From positions 14,113,001 to 14,177,000 of the forward strand of contig NC_092680.1 in NCBI RefSeq assembly GCF_964355755.1: a stretch of DNA of 64,000 nt, written 5' to 3'. The stretch comes from Antedon mediterranea. Its lineage: Eukaryota > Echinodermata > Crinoidea > Comatulida > Antedonidae. The notes beneath the pieces are model-generated. The model saw only the letters and a program-made list of their open reading frames with translations, was not told the DNA's origin and did no database searches. Within the stretch, counting starts at the first letter, position 1, and the number at the start of each line of letters is the position of its first letter. A program made the translations under genes and the position numbers. Positions 28,970-40,363 of the stretch are shown piece by piece.

Positions 28970-30140
28970 GTACACTTCTTCATATTAAAACATCTCATAA
29001 ACTTCTTCAGTTAAATGACAACTAACTCTGCCAAAGTCCTTCAATGAAATATTTCTAATCTTGAATGCGATACAGTAAGTTGACCTTCCTTCGTTCTCTA
29101 CTACTGTATCCATCGAACTTCTACAGACTGATCTGCGTTCCCAGCAACCTTGTTCAGAAACAAATTGGCAAAATAACTGAAATACCTCATTTCACCGGCA
29201 AATAATCTCTATAGGAGTCTTCTTTTACTTTGATAAGTTTGTCACCTGTATTCACCGTCATATATAATTTTTGCCAATATTCGTCTTTTTCTTAGGATCC
29301 CATATAGACAGTTTTCCTTCTACAAGATTTTTACCAATGCCTCAAACATTTTCTGTCCAATTTCATCATGCCATGGCCAACAAACACCTTTGTGCGAATT
29401 GCAGCATTCTTCATTAATCGGGATATCATCTCTCTTTAAATGTTAACTAGATTTGCCAGCTCTGATTAAATCATTAATTTGTGTTATTCCAATGATACCA
29501 CGCTCAATGACCCTGATCAATTGATGTAAATCCAGCAAGTCCCACACATACATGTCCTCTCATATACATATATAGGGATATAGTTTAACCACATCATTTA
29601 GATTTCGTCGACTCTCTGTATTCAAGTTAATATCTTTATGATCAGCCTCTTTCAAACAAAATGATACTTAACTTAGAATCTCTTTCTCTGTCTGCATTTG
29701 TAGAAGCAAGTTGTAGACAGAAAGCAGAATTAGTGTTCTTCTGTTCTTTAGAGATGTTTTCCATTTAAGATATTTGTGTCACTGGTTGTATAAGTAATAC
29801 AAGTTCACAAAAGCACTTGCCTCAACACTATTTTCACAATGCTATATGTCCAAAAGCCATATAGTTCACCGGGTCGACATAATAATTGCTTTTTGATGTC
29901 ATCTCTGTCCACCTCCACTCATCTCGGGCAAGAGTCATCACCAGGCATTCTTGTCATTCCCTAGTACATGAGTTTTTATACCACAACCATGTGCACTCAT
30001 CAAACCAGTGTATAATGCTGGTCTGTCTGTAGGGGGTACATATCTAATGAAATTGGTTGAGATTGTAGAAGATGAGAAGTAGGAGTTCATTCATTTACAA
30101 GGTTATTTATAGGCAGAGCTGTATCTGTATTTCCTTCAAG
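28970..30140 (-). pseudogene. Possible decayed minus-strand coding remnant, not identified
   Basis: The minus strand gives patches of reasonable protein with interrupting stops, for example NFIRYVPPTDRPALYTGLMS and KTHVLGNDKNAW near 29940-30070. I do not recognise the family. Codon-like composition and its position among transposons suggest an old element-encoded protein, but this is weak. Confidence 0.3.
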
Positions 30141-30236
30141 CTTCTGCCAAAAGTTGACAGGTTGAAAACTTACCAACCATACTGGTGACTATGGCCCTGA
30201 AGGTTCAGACATTGAATTACATAGCAATAACGCATT

Positions 30237-32136
30237 CAGGGCTCGCAGAATCGCTTGCCCGACGTCCCGCGGCAACCAAATAAATACGTCGGGCAACTAA
30301 AATTTAACATGTCATGTCCCGACGGGCAACCTCTTAAAATCACCGAAAATGTCCACGATGTTTTACAGGGGTTGTGAAAAACTGTAACAATGAAAATAAT
30401 AGTCGCGCACGAACGAATTCTCTTGACGTCGAGACCAGTGTAGTGTTTGTTAAGTAAATGTATGGATCGGAATTCGGTGGTATGGAATGTTATCTCCAGG
30501 AGCCAAAACATGTGTTTCTATGCAGTCGGGCGTATCAAGTCGTTGCGTATAGAGTTTCCAGGTCTGTCATATAGCACGCGGTCTCTTGCGGCATCCATTG
30601 ATCGCGAAATAGGAAGCGTTGAACTCTCGGCTTTTAACTTATTTGAAGTTATTATACCAGGGAGTTTCTAATTAACAACTCCCTAGTTATACTATAAACC
30701 AAATAAAATAGGGGCTAGTATGTTTTTGTTTTTCTCAATTATCGACATCATTTTACGGTGGTAATAAAATCTGAATCTACTACTTAGTATTAATTATGTG
30801 GCCTACAGCCTGATAGTAGATTAGGCCTATGTTTAATTACATTCATGTTATGTATTTTGTGTGTAATAAATAATTTGCTGAATTACTGTAATTATTGTTC
30901 AAATGTACAGTTGTATTGAAAATACAGTATATTATTAAATTATAATAGCTACGTAATTTTAATTGTCTGTGCCAAATAGGCGGCGGCCGATGTTTTTAAC
31001 ACAGGCAAGTAGGCCTACCATTTTTTTTAAAAATATTACAGAATATAAATTTAATAGGCCTAATAATTTATTTAATAAATACATTGAATACTTAAATAGT
31101 TACAGTATATTTTTTATTATCAACATTGAAAATAATACACTTCTTCGGGTATCGCCGAGAGTTGAACTTTCAAAAACTCCAACTTGGCGGAGCACGTGGT
31201 TTTCACCACAATTCGGCACAGTTCCCTTGTGTTGTTTTCAATCACCAACTTGTGCGAGCAGATGGTTGTTTTTATCCAACCTGTGCGAGTTTCTACTGAA
31301 ACAACAAGTAAACTTCCACAAGCCCGCACTCTCCACACACCATACCCATGTGCTCCTACTACGTACGGCAGCTGCTGTGAGGTTTTTTGCTATACGCATG
31401 CGTATTGTTTCACGTCACGTAGACGGACGTCAGTTGATGTTTGTTTTTTTTTTCTTCTCTATGATTTCAACGCGTTACAAGCTCATCACCTTCATAAGTA
31501 CTTTGTTTAAACTTTTTAGGCCTAGGAGGCCTACATTTCTATAGGCAATATTTTAGATATATCTATTAAATAATTGTAAGATAATTAGTGCCATGTCTAG
31601 GCCACTACATTTTAAATATCGCAAAATAGCTTGATTTCGGAATTTCATTGCACAATAGAAGCAAAAGGTTTTTGCTCCCAAAGTAAACCCATCACGTGAA
31701 TTCATTCACGAAACGGAACACATCTTCGATCGATGACAAACAATGCCGTGCAACGAAGCGTAACCAACAGAAATAACATAGCGTTTTCAAGGGATTTCAG
31801 GACACCATGTTAATTAAACAATCGCAACTCTTGTACGGAGGATCGTATGAGAAAATAAATTACTGTAAAATGTTCTTAAAAGATCGGCCTACATCACTGT
31901 GTAATTGAAAAAATTTGAAAAATTGTTTTCACTACTTTAAAATCCATCGAAAAAAACACCACAGTGTATTAAAGCATAGTCGTGTTTCACCGACGTTTTT
32001 TCGCGGTGCAGTCGCGGTATAAAACGTTAAAATTAAGCTAAAATAGTGGGCAAGTAAAAAAATGATGAGGGCAACCAAAATCCAAAACCTACTTGCCCGA
32101 AGGGCAACCAAATATTTTAGGATTCTGCGAGCCCTG
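30237..32136. mobile_element. Non-autonomous hAT-like element, 1.9 kb, with a 5-bp target duplication
   Basis: The ends are CAGGGCTCGCAGAAT and ATTCTGCGAGCCCTG, flanked on both sides by GCATT (30232-30236 and 32137-32141). Subterminal GGGCAACCAAAT, CTTGCCCGA and GGGCAAGT motifs occur near both ends in opposite orientation. The CAGGG start suits hAT; a 5-bp duplication would fit the minority hAT groups with short duplications. Open frames inside (such as 30963-31544) have no recognisable domain. Confidence 0.75.
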
Positions 32137-32188
32137 GCATTTATTATTTACCATTATACAGGATTTCACAATAAGGTATAAATGTGTA

Positions 32189-33015
32189 CCGCAAAATGTA
32201 AAACAGTTTTCACTATTACGATATTGTTCCATATTTCTATCTTAGGAATATATTAGATATATAAGAGTTTTAAAACAAAATTTCTGATTCATCGGTAGAT
32301 TTTCAACTCAATTTCAATTGTACGCGGTCAAAGTAATTTCTGGGTTCACGATGAGTTTACAGGTTCACCTTGCAACTACCTGGTTTCAGTTAAGTTGGTC
32401 ATTAGTGGCTATAGCTATTTTAGTTTTTTGTTTATTTTCGGATCGGACCGCGCGTGTGAAGGTACAGTAGTTAAAAAATAAATCCCGATAGCCGAGTTTT
32501 ATTGAGTAAGCTGGCAGGAATAACTGTAGGCTATCTGTGTCCCATTAGGGCCCATATTGCAAGCCGTCTAAAACACCTTCCTTCTTGGGCCGAAACGGCC
32601 TACACTGTCGCGGAAGTTAGTTTCAAAAGATGTTTAAATTAAATAATGTATTATGATGGTATTTATTTGAATAAACGCCTCCCCAATAAAACATCACTTT
32701 GAATAATAATCGCCTACACCCACCTACCCAACTATCTAATGAACGCCCATCCACATTAATTATACACACAATATTATATATACTATTTATAATAGAATTC
32801 ATTACACTGTTAACTATAATTTACCAAGCATTTGTTATAATTTTTTACCACTTTTCATATCTATTAGAGGATTTTATTTGATTATAAATGTTACGATATT
32901 ATTAAAACTAAAAAATCCCTCGAATAAGCATCTCCCTCAAATGAACTCTGCCTCCCCACCTCCGCCCTATAAAACAATAAACACTATACTTTAAAATGTT
33001 ATTAATCATCTAAGT
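32189..33015 (+). mobile_element. Left part of a Helitron-like element (class 2), interrupted by the 10.5-kb transposon
   Basis: Collinear with 54640-55705 inside the tandem array: shared phrases include TTGTTCCATATTT, CGGTCAAAGTAATTTC, GGTACAGTAGTTAAA, CAGGAATAACTGTAGGCTAT and AATGTTATTAATCATCTAA. It breaks off at 33015 and resumes at 43486. The true 5' end is not recognisable here; the hAT-like element and its duplication lie just upstream. Confidence 0.8.
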
Positions 33016-33352
33016 ATGGGGCGCCATAAGCAGCAAAAGTGTGTTGCTGAAAAATGTATGTGTACATTTAAAATGTGTGCGTGTGTAATTGCAAAATGTA
33101 TTTGTAAACCTAAAAATGTGTGTGTATTTGTAAAATGCATGTTTGTAATTGTAAAACGTAGTTGTACATTTGTAAAATGTAGTTGTACACTTTTAAAATG
33201 TAGTTGTACACTTTTAAAATGTAGTTGAAACAAGGAATGTACACTTGTAACGCTTGGTTAGAGATCTCTAATCAAGCGTGAAGACCATACCATTTCTCGA
33301 AAGGGGTTTATCGTCTAGAATGGCTAGATGACCGGCGGCCTGCCACCGCCTG
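33016..33352 (+). repeat. Left terminal inverted repeat of the 10.5-kb transposon
   Basis: Pairs with 43132-43485 on the opposite strand, with high similarity to about 33300 and then patchily through CCGGCGGCC near 33340. It contains tandem 21-bp blocks (GTAGTTGTACACTTTTAAAAT), TGTAAAATGTA-type variants and a palindrome CGCTTGGTTAGAGATCTCTA followed by ATCAAGCG at 33250-33280. Confidence 0.9.
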
Positions 33353-33539
33353 CGAATAACCTCTACGCACCCTCATGGTATTCAGCAAGTGAGACGAGCA
33401 TGCACCACATGTTTGGATGGAATCTGGAATGCATACCCATACTTCTTTTAATCGTTGATTAGGGCTATCTATACTATAGTCAACTGTCAGTGTCATCCTA
33501 TTGTTGAGGTAGGCAGGCCTACACAGTACAGTATGTAAA

Positions 33540-34010
33540 GTAGCCCATTCCTTAGAGCTGTAAACCAGTATAGGGCCTACTAGGCCTAGCCTAGCCTAGT
33601 ACAGCTACAACAGTACAGGGCCTAGCTAGCGTAGCTAGTCTACTAGTAGGCCAAGAGGCATACATAGGCCTATTATATAGGTGCCGCCTAGGCCTAACTA
33701 GGCAAACCGCATAAACTAGCTAAATGCCTACATCACGCAGCTTAAGTGTCAGCGTTTACTGTACCTGTCATCAATTTAAAAAAGGATTTATTTGTTTATA
33801 CATTTTATAAGGGTCAGACGTGAGCCTACTTATGAGGCCTACTTAAAGCCTAAATCCAAGATTTGCTATTCATGATATAGTTAGTTAACACATTTGGAGT
33901 TGATAACAGCAGTAGGGCTGGTGTTAGGCTAGCCAAACCTGCAGGGTATGGCCTAGCCTAGTAGTAGCCCAGCTAGTTGTAAGCTAGCCCTACTAGACCT
34001 GGGTAAAACA
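33540..34010. repeat. AGGCCTAG/CTAGCC-rich low-complexity tract
   Basis: Dense, irregular repetition of CTAGG, GCCTA and AGCTAG words, mostly self-complementary. The same composition occurs at 5900-5965 and 42370-42880. No coding. Confidence 0.75.
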
Positions 34011-34096
34011 ATCAATATTTTACTACTGAAATAACAAAATGCGATATTCTATTCTTCTTCTTGTAATGTAGAATAATCCTTTAAAATATATCTAAA

Positions 34097-34496
34097 CTAG
34101 AGGGTACTCCGAGAGTACAAACCTCCGCCTACTGTAAAATTCCCCTACATAAAATTCCCTCCGAAAATGGTTTTTTTTTTACATTTTTTTTATTAGTTCT
34201 AAGTGTAAATAGGCTAACTGCACACTACAAAGTTGTGGATGAGAGTTTGGTGTAATGGTTATGTATCCAGCCTCTCACAGTTAAGGTCCCTGGTTCAAAT
34301 CCCGCTGAGAGTTTTTTTTATTTTTATATATTTTTTTTTTCGTCCGAGCTTTTGGGGCATAGACCATTGTGTCCAAATTTGGTGAGAATCGGATAAAAAC
34401 TGTGGCCTTCAGGCTGTTCACAGACACAAACACACCCACACACGCGCACCCACGCACCCAACAGGGGTGAAAACATAACCTCCTTGGCGGAGGTAA
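34097..34496 (-). mobile_element. Short Helitron-like element, copy 2 (class 3 ends)
   Basis: Nearly the same as 24012-24587: identical 27-bp-plus end (CTAGAGGGTACTCCGAGAGT onward), the same tRNA-like block (GTGTAATGGTTATGTATCCA; GGTTCAAATCCC) and the same other end (ACCTCCTTGGCGGAGGTAAC). A central part present in copy 1 is missing here. It is inserted inside the 10.5-kb transposon. Confidence 0.7.
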
Positions 34497-34623
34497 CAAA
34501 ATATGAGCTTCACCACTAGTACTGTGTAGTAGGATAGTTAATTCAGTACTGTATCTGTATTGATGAATTTAATTATTAATAATAATTTGTTTTGTTTCAG
34601 ATAACTACTGTAAAAATAAAACC

Positions 34624-36331
34624 ATGGCATCGCTTTCAACAACTGATATAGATAATTTAACCAAATCCCTACTATCAAATGACAATTTTTTAACAATCAT
34701 TCAGAATGTAACTCCAAATGCTCAACCTCAAGCACATAGAAATACTACAAGAAGACCACACCAAGATCTAAATAGTGAAATGAATAGTTTATTTACCACA
34801 CCATCAACAAGATCAAGAAATACCACCAGAAGAAGAACACAAGATAATTCAAGGTCTCGTTCATGCTCTAATTCTAGGCAAAACCAAAATTACTTCTACT
34901 TAAAAGAAGTCATTTTATTGGATACATCACAAAGCGATCAAATACCCAGGGCAAATTACTATGGAAAACTAGATGAAAAAGGTTAGTTATTTATTATGAT
35001 TATTATCCTAATCTACTATGTATTTCAGTTTTTTTATTCAATACTAATAAAAACAAGGCCAACAGCCATAAGTCGCGTGCTAAAACGCATAGTGATACCG
35101 GACCAACAGACAGACCGACCGACCGACATAGTGAACTATAGAGTTGCGTACACGCAACTAAAAATATTGTTTCTTACCAATTTTTGTTTCAGAAACTTTT
35201 TTGGCACATTCACTTAAAAAAATGTATTTATAGTCTAAACATTTAGGTAATGAACTTTTTTAAACAAAATTCCTCAATTCATGAATAAATATATAAAAAG
35301 TATAGAACAGTGTCTTGAGTAAAAAATAAATTGATTTTTTTTTTCAATCTTTTGAAAGTTGATAAACATTTTCAAGGTTCAACATGGCCTATTTTTGTTT
35401 TTGTCTACATGAGAAATCATATTTACTGATTATGTATCATGAAATTTACTTTTAACACTACAGGTCATGTTTATCATCATGTTGAACTAGAACAATGCAT
35501 GACAGCAAAAGAAGTTTACAAAAAATTGGAAAATATGTTTTCAGATATATTGGAAATTGAAAGTGATCCGAATAAGTAAGTTCTTTTGATTTATTTAAAT
35601 TTAAAATAAAGTACTGTAACTGTAGTGAAAACTAAAATGTTAAATTTAGTTTACAAGCAATGTTTGATTTGCAAAAAAATATTTTGAATAAGTTTTTGCT
35701 CAGCGAAAGTGGGATTCTGATTGGTTACAAGCATGACTGATTCATAGAAACAATATTCCAGCTTCCTTTTCATCTTCAAAAGATTAAACAAAATGCCTTG
35801 CAAAATCTTAACTTTGAGCTTTCAATATAATGTGATAGTACCAACATAAGAAGTTTGTTAACCTGTGTGCAATGATATGATGTACAGTTAAGATCAGAAT
35901 AATTTTTGATTGGTCATTACAATATACACACCAGTACATATTCTGAATGTTTTTAATAAATAACTATAATAATAAATGAACTGTACCTTGATATTTAGGT
36001 GCTGAGCGTTTTAAGTCAGAAAAAAAAGAATGCCTTGTGTACAGCTTTCACCTCCCTTCAGTAAATAACATAACATTTTGTCATCTACATTTTATAAATT
36101 ATATCTTCTAGGTTTGAGTTTATGATTGGAATGGGTTCACGATTAACTAAACTACGTTTAACTGATGATCAAGAAAGGAATGCACAGCTTTTGCATCGTT
36201 TATATGGAAACAAGAGGGTGTACTTGTTGCCTTCCCGAGATATTGTTAGTACAACTAACAGTAACATTAGTGACTATTTATTACCTCTTAGTCCTACATC
36301 TGATGCAAAAGAAAGTGATACTGAAGCATAA
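34624..36331 (+). CDS. Transposon-borne accessory protein resembling the pre-HECT region of repetitive HECT-type proteins
   Basis: Three exons, 34624-34981, 35464-35575 and 36112-36331, join with GT-AG borders in a continuous frame: 690 nt, 229 residues. The N-terminal 90 residues are low-complexity, rich in Thr, Arg, Asn and Ser. From about residue 92 the protein reads YFYLKEVILLDTSQ, IPRANYYGKL, ELEQCMTAKEVYKKLENMFS, FEFMIGMGSRL and NKRVYLLPSRD. This order resembles the segment upstream of HECT domains in multi-copy fish and invertebrate proteins annotated as HECT or G2E3-like. Its job in the element is unknown. The start Met lies in ACCATGG, a good initiation context. Intron 1 contains a later 105-bp repeat insertion. 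It ends in a stop before any HECT catalytic domain, so it may be truncated or may splice differently. Confidence 0.65.
35053..35163 (+). mobile_element. 105-bp dispersed element, copy 1
   Basis: Starts ACAAGGCCAACAGCCATAAG and ends in a hairpin (AGTTGCGTACACGCAACT) followed by AAAAA. Highly similar to 47998-48100, except that copy 2 has AGTCGCGTCCACGCGACT; base changes on both sides of the stem keep pairing. Confidence 0.8.
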
Positions 36332-36600
36332 GAGATGGCCTTCAGTATACAGAACTTATGCCATTCATTGAAAGATGCAATGAAATGTGTTCTATTTTCC
36401 TAATGAAACATGTGGATATGACACCCGAGTTGATGGTAGACATAGTAGAGTGGGATACTCTGGAGAATGTTCATAAAGAGAAAGAGTGGTTACGGGAAGC
36501 AATTAATGAGATGTCGTGCCAAGAATTAACATGTATGCTAAAATTTTGTACCAGCTTTACACAGTTCTTTTCTCAAACCAAAAATGTTGTTGATAGCTGA
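36325..36600 (+). pseudogene. HECT C-lobe-like fragment
   Basis: An open frame just after and out of frame with the stop at 36331 reads SIRDGLQYTELMPFIERCNE, PELMVDIVEWDTLE, EWLREAINEMSCQELTCMLK and FCTSFTQFF. The pattern (an acidic E-L-M stretch, a W-containing helix, then L-K/Q-F-x-T/C) resembles the end of HECT domains, where LQFVTG is usual. The catalytic Cys region is missing. It may be the decayed end of the preceding gene, separated by a frameshift or an unrecognised splice. Weak but collinear with HECT-type relatives. Confidence 0.4.
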
Positions 36601-37575
36601 TCTTATTCAATTGTTATGTTTCTTTGAATGCTTGAGCATTCAGACTTTAGACAATTTAGTTTTTATTGTAGCAATGATAGCTTTAAAATGTTAGTACTGT
36701 AATTAAGTGCTAACATGTTTAATACAATAATGACATTCAGTTTTGTTATTGTTAATATGTTTTTATTGTTTTAATCAAGCTTAATTCAAAGTCTTAATTC
36801 CAATTTAAAAAAAAATATTTTGCAATTAGTGGCTACATTTTTTTTTTACAATTTTTGTTTAATATTATTGTTGGGAAACACAATCATAAAGTTATTTTTA
36901 TCACATACAGTGGTAGTTATATTTTGAACACCAGTTTTAACATAGTTACATGAATGTTTTAATGATGGAGGGTTTTATTTTTAAATCACATTTAAATAAT
37001 TATATAATATTGAGAGTTTTTTTCCCTAAAAATCATATTATGAATTGCTCATTTATGTCAGACTTCAATACTTGATTTGTATGTATAGAAATTGATTTTC
37101 TACTACATCTTAAATGTATAAAGATAATTTCATGTTAAATATCTTCAATGCTTGTTACTTTCATTCATTTAATACCATGTACCACATTTTTTTTTTCTTG
37201 TACTTTTATACTTGAAATTCATATAAACTATACTTTGGTAATGTTTGGGTTACTTATAAACCAAAGGATTCATTTCTATTTAAAAAAAAAATTTGGTTTA
37301 GAATAAAAGAACAGCCTCTATAATAAGCTATTTCTTTGCACTTATGGGTATGTTAAATAATTCCACAGAAATTTTACTTAACACGCTTCTTGTTGTTATT
37401 AGATTAAAAACTGATTTTATAACGTATTTATAGTATGGTACCTTCATGGAGTTTTGCATACTTTTTAAAGTTTGTGATTGTATTTAAAACAACTAAACAC
37501 TGCATTAAAAGTATTTTTGAGTCTGTCTTATTTTGTTGTTTGTTTGAACTTATTGAAAGTATACCGCTGCAAAAA
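36601..37575. other. AT-rich interior of the large transposon
   Basis: No gene or repeat recognised. T-rich runs, probably the 3' UTR of the upstream gene. Confidence 0.4.
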
Positions 37576-37579
37576 CAAT

Positions 37580-37795
37580 GTCACAAAGGTCAATTTTTTC
37601 AATGCCCGACAACTCCCAGTTCACTCAGCTGTAAAATGAGTACCTGGTTGAAAATACTAGGGAGAAAAAAGGCGGCGTGGAAAGGAACTGGCCACCCTAC
37701 CACATAATGCCGAGGCTTAGTACAATGAGCTCCTAACAGCTCATTCCCCTACGTTCAGAGAACACGGGACTCACCTTTACTTTACCTTTACACTA
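37580..37795 (+). repeat. Interspersed repeat with CTTTA tail
   Basis: Ends in ACTCACCTTTACTTTACCTT after a GC-richer body (CCCAGTTCACTCAGCTGTAA, TACCTGGTTG, GGCGGCGTGG, CACATAATGCCGAGGCTTAG). The higher GC content and short-period tail suggest the 3' end of a SINE or LINE. Confidence 0.5.
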
Positions 37796-39054
37796 TTTTG
37801 TGTAACAATTATCTCAAAAAGTTCACTCATCTGTGACGTAATTTATACGCAATTTTGTGAAATCACATTATCGATCATATCTCAATATTACTTGTAATCA
37901 CATGTCAATAAAATTCACTATACATAAACTGCATGTCAAGGGTAAAAAGAATAGCAAATAAAATAAAAATTAATAGTGAAATTGCGCGTTAAAAATTTAA
38001 AAAGCTCAAAATTACATTCACCAAATTTGAGTCTATTCCGACTTTAAATAACGCTATACGAGCAGGTTAAAAAATGACAAAATGCGCACATTAATTGCAC
38101 AAAAGTGTCAAAAACGGTAAAAAATAAGGCCTTATAATATATAAATATAACTCTTCAGAATGGACGCTTACCCCCATTTTTTTTAACTGATTATGGAAGC
38201 CAATGAGTTGGAGGAGTTATGAATGCATCATGTACATATTAGACGTACAAAATTATATGTCATCATTTGGCCACATAAATAAAAAAATTGGATTTTTTTC
38301 GTTTCATCTTAGACAATCATATTGAACAGAGGGCATCTCGCTTATCTGTGATCGATTTTCTTTTAATTTTTAATATATTCTACCTCAACCAATTATGTTA
38401 CTCATGAGTTGCCAACATTTCCATTTAGATGATTTCATCATGTCTAAAAATTTAAATAACGCTGATTACGTAATTTCACCTACAACGGATATTTGAATAC
38501 CTTGCAGCTCTTCTGAAATAAAGTTGACCTTGATTTTTATAACTTATTATGAGAGCTTGTAAAATGTAGATATGAATTTATTTAAAAATTAGGTCTATCG
38601 GATGTTGTAACGTTATCATATGGCCAGTTGAAGTTAAAAAGTAGTTTTTTCATCTCTTTCGTCAAAGTTATACAAATTTTAAAGAGCGCGCACCACGCTT
38701 CTACGTGCCAAATTTTCTTCCAATTGTTATATTTTATTACTCAATTCATTATCTTTCGATATTGTTATCCACAAGTTTATTTTGATAATGTTATCAATGC
38801 CAAAAAATTAGAACATGATGTGTGTCCGTAATTTCACCAATACTACACGGTATATAGATATACAGTATATACTGTACTTAATGTATATGGCATATAATAT
38901 ACACAACTCAGCACTATATAAGCGTATAATAGGAAGGCATACATCAACATTTTCCGATCGTATGTTCGCATACGTGCATGTTTAAAAAATATTAATGTCC
39001 ATAAAATTATAAAAATGATCAACAATAATTCGTCAAAGTTAAATTAATTTCTAG
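37796..39054 (+). mobile_element. Decayed Helitron-like element, related to class 1
   Basis: The 3' end AATAATTCGTCAAAGTTAAA then TTAATTTCTAG|T matches the class 1 ends with a damaged hairpin. The interior shares features with 26168-27733 (ATGGCCACATAA, AGAGGGCATCTCGCTTAT, GATTTCATCATGTCTAAAAA). The 5' boundary is estimated. Confidence 0.55.
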
Positions 39055-40015
39055 TTTTTTTTATATCTATATTGAAAATTTGTTTAGAAACAATAAAAAT
39101 CAATTTGTGGGTAATAGGGGCAGACGCAGGGGTGTTGCCTGGGCAATTCCTTCTTTCTGCAAATTTCAATATTTTTTTCTGGAGTGTTGTTTAGGCAACA
39201 CTGTTTATACAGTTTATAGTGGATAAATGAAAATAAATTTTGCTAATTGTGGTTTTACTGACTTATTTAGCATTTATTTCAAAATAATACAATTAAACCT
39301 TTTGCTCAAAATATTTATAGCAGCAGCCTCTTATTTTTTGTTTAGCTTTTTAAAATTATGATTTGATAATAAATAATTTGTACTCATTATAATTGCTAAT
39401 TAAATTTAATTAATTAATTTCCGGCCATCTAGTGGTGTAATTAAAAAAAATTTGCATCGCTCCTCTTTGGGCCAAATATGTGGTTTTGCGGCTGGACTCT
39501 TCTTGGCCAACACCCTTAAAATAGTCCTCTGCGACCACCCTTGCCTGTTAAAATTGCATGTTGCAAATCTAGCCAAAATACAATCGATTTTAAATAGCTT
39601 GGATCAGCTCTGTATTTGTTTTGCATTGGGAAATCTGTAACATTCACAACAAATATAGTTTTTACTAAAAAAAAAATCATGTCATTCAAATTTTGTTAAT
39701 ATAAATTTATTTATGGATAAGTTTCTAGCCACAGTACAATTGAGTTTAGATGAGCTCAGCTCTACCTTTTGTTTGAAGGCTCTGTGTTTACTGTACGTTA
39801 TTAATATAGCTATCATAAAAATTTGAGTTTTTACACCAAAAAACTGTTAAAAATCATGTTACTGTATTTATTTAAATAAACACCTGAGGATTGTTATGAG
39901 TACAAAGCACTATCCAATCGTATGCTACACCTCAAACAATATAAATTATAATATAAAATAAAACTAAACAATAGATTAAAGCAACAACAAAAAATTTATT
40001 TACAGTTAAAATGTT
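39055..40015. other. Interior of the large transposon without recognised genes
   Basis: AT-rich sequence. A 62-codon plus-strand frame at 39452-39640 has no recognisable motif. Confidence 0.4.
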
Positions 40016-40294
40016 TCATGAGTACAGAAAAAAGCTGCTTAATATAACATTGGAGAGCTGTCGCAAATATGTTGAAAATAATAAAGAATGTTCTTTTGGA
40101 ATATCTTGCCATACACAGAGACAATTATTATAATAAATATTAGAAAAACTAACTCTCTCGTCCATAGAAAGTAAATTTAAATTACCCATTGCACAAAGTT
40201 GTATTTGTGCTACAGTAGTATTATATTTTTTCAAAAAAGAAAACCAGACTCTAGTGGTCCTACGGAAACCGGTGAAAAGTCTCATTAGAATCAA
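40016..40294 (-). CDS. Small hypothetical ORF, 92 codons, beside the transposase
   Basis: An open minus-strand frame begins MILMRLFTGFRRTTRVWFSF. It follows the transposase stop by about 70 bp on the same strand. No domain recognised; it may be chance or part of the transposase 3' region. Confidence 0.2.
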   Translation of the reverse strand: MILMRLFTGFRRTTRVWFSFLKKYNTTVAQIQLCAMGNLNLLSMDERVSFSNIYYNNCLCVWQDIPKEHSLLFSTYLRQLSNVILSSFFLYS

Positions 40295-40363
40295 TGTTTG
40301 TTAATTTCTAGGGTTGTTTACTATCACTGATCGGAGATAGTTACTAAATGGTTGTTTAGGGGT

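Noticed and set aside
30963..31544. 193-codon reading frame as a gene
   Set aside because: It lies inside the hAT-like element, has no recognisable domain and has biased composition; overlapping frames on both strands are similarly open.
33006..33233. Cys/Val-rich and His/Phe-rich frames in the TIRs (33016-33228, 43217-43567) as repeat proteins
   Set aside because: They result from 21-bp DNA subrepeats in the TIRs and read open on both strands.
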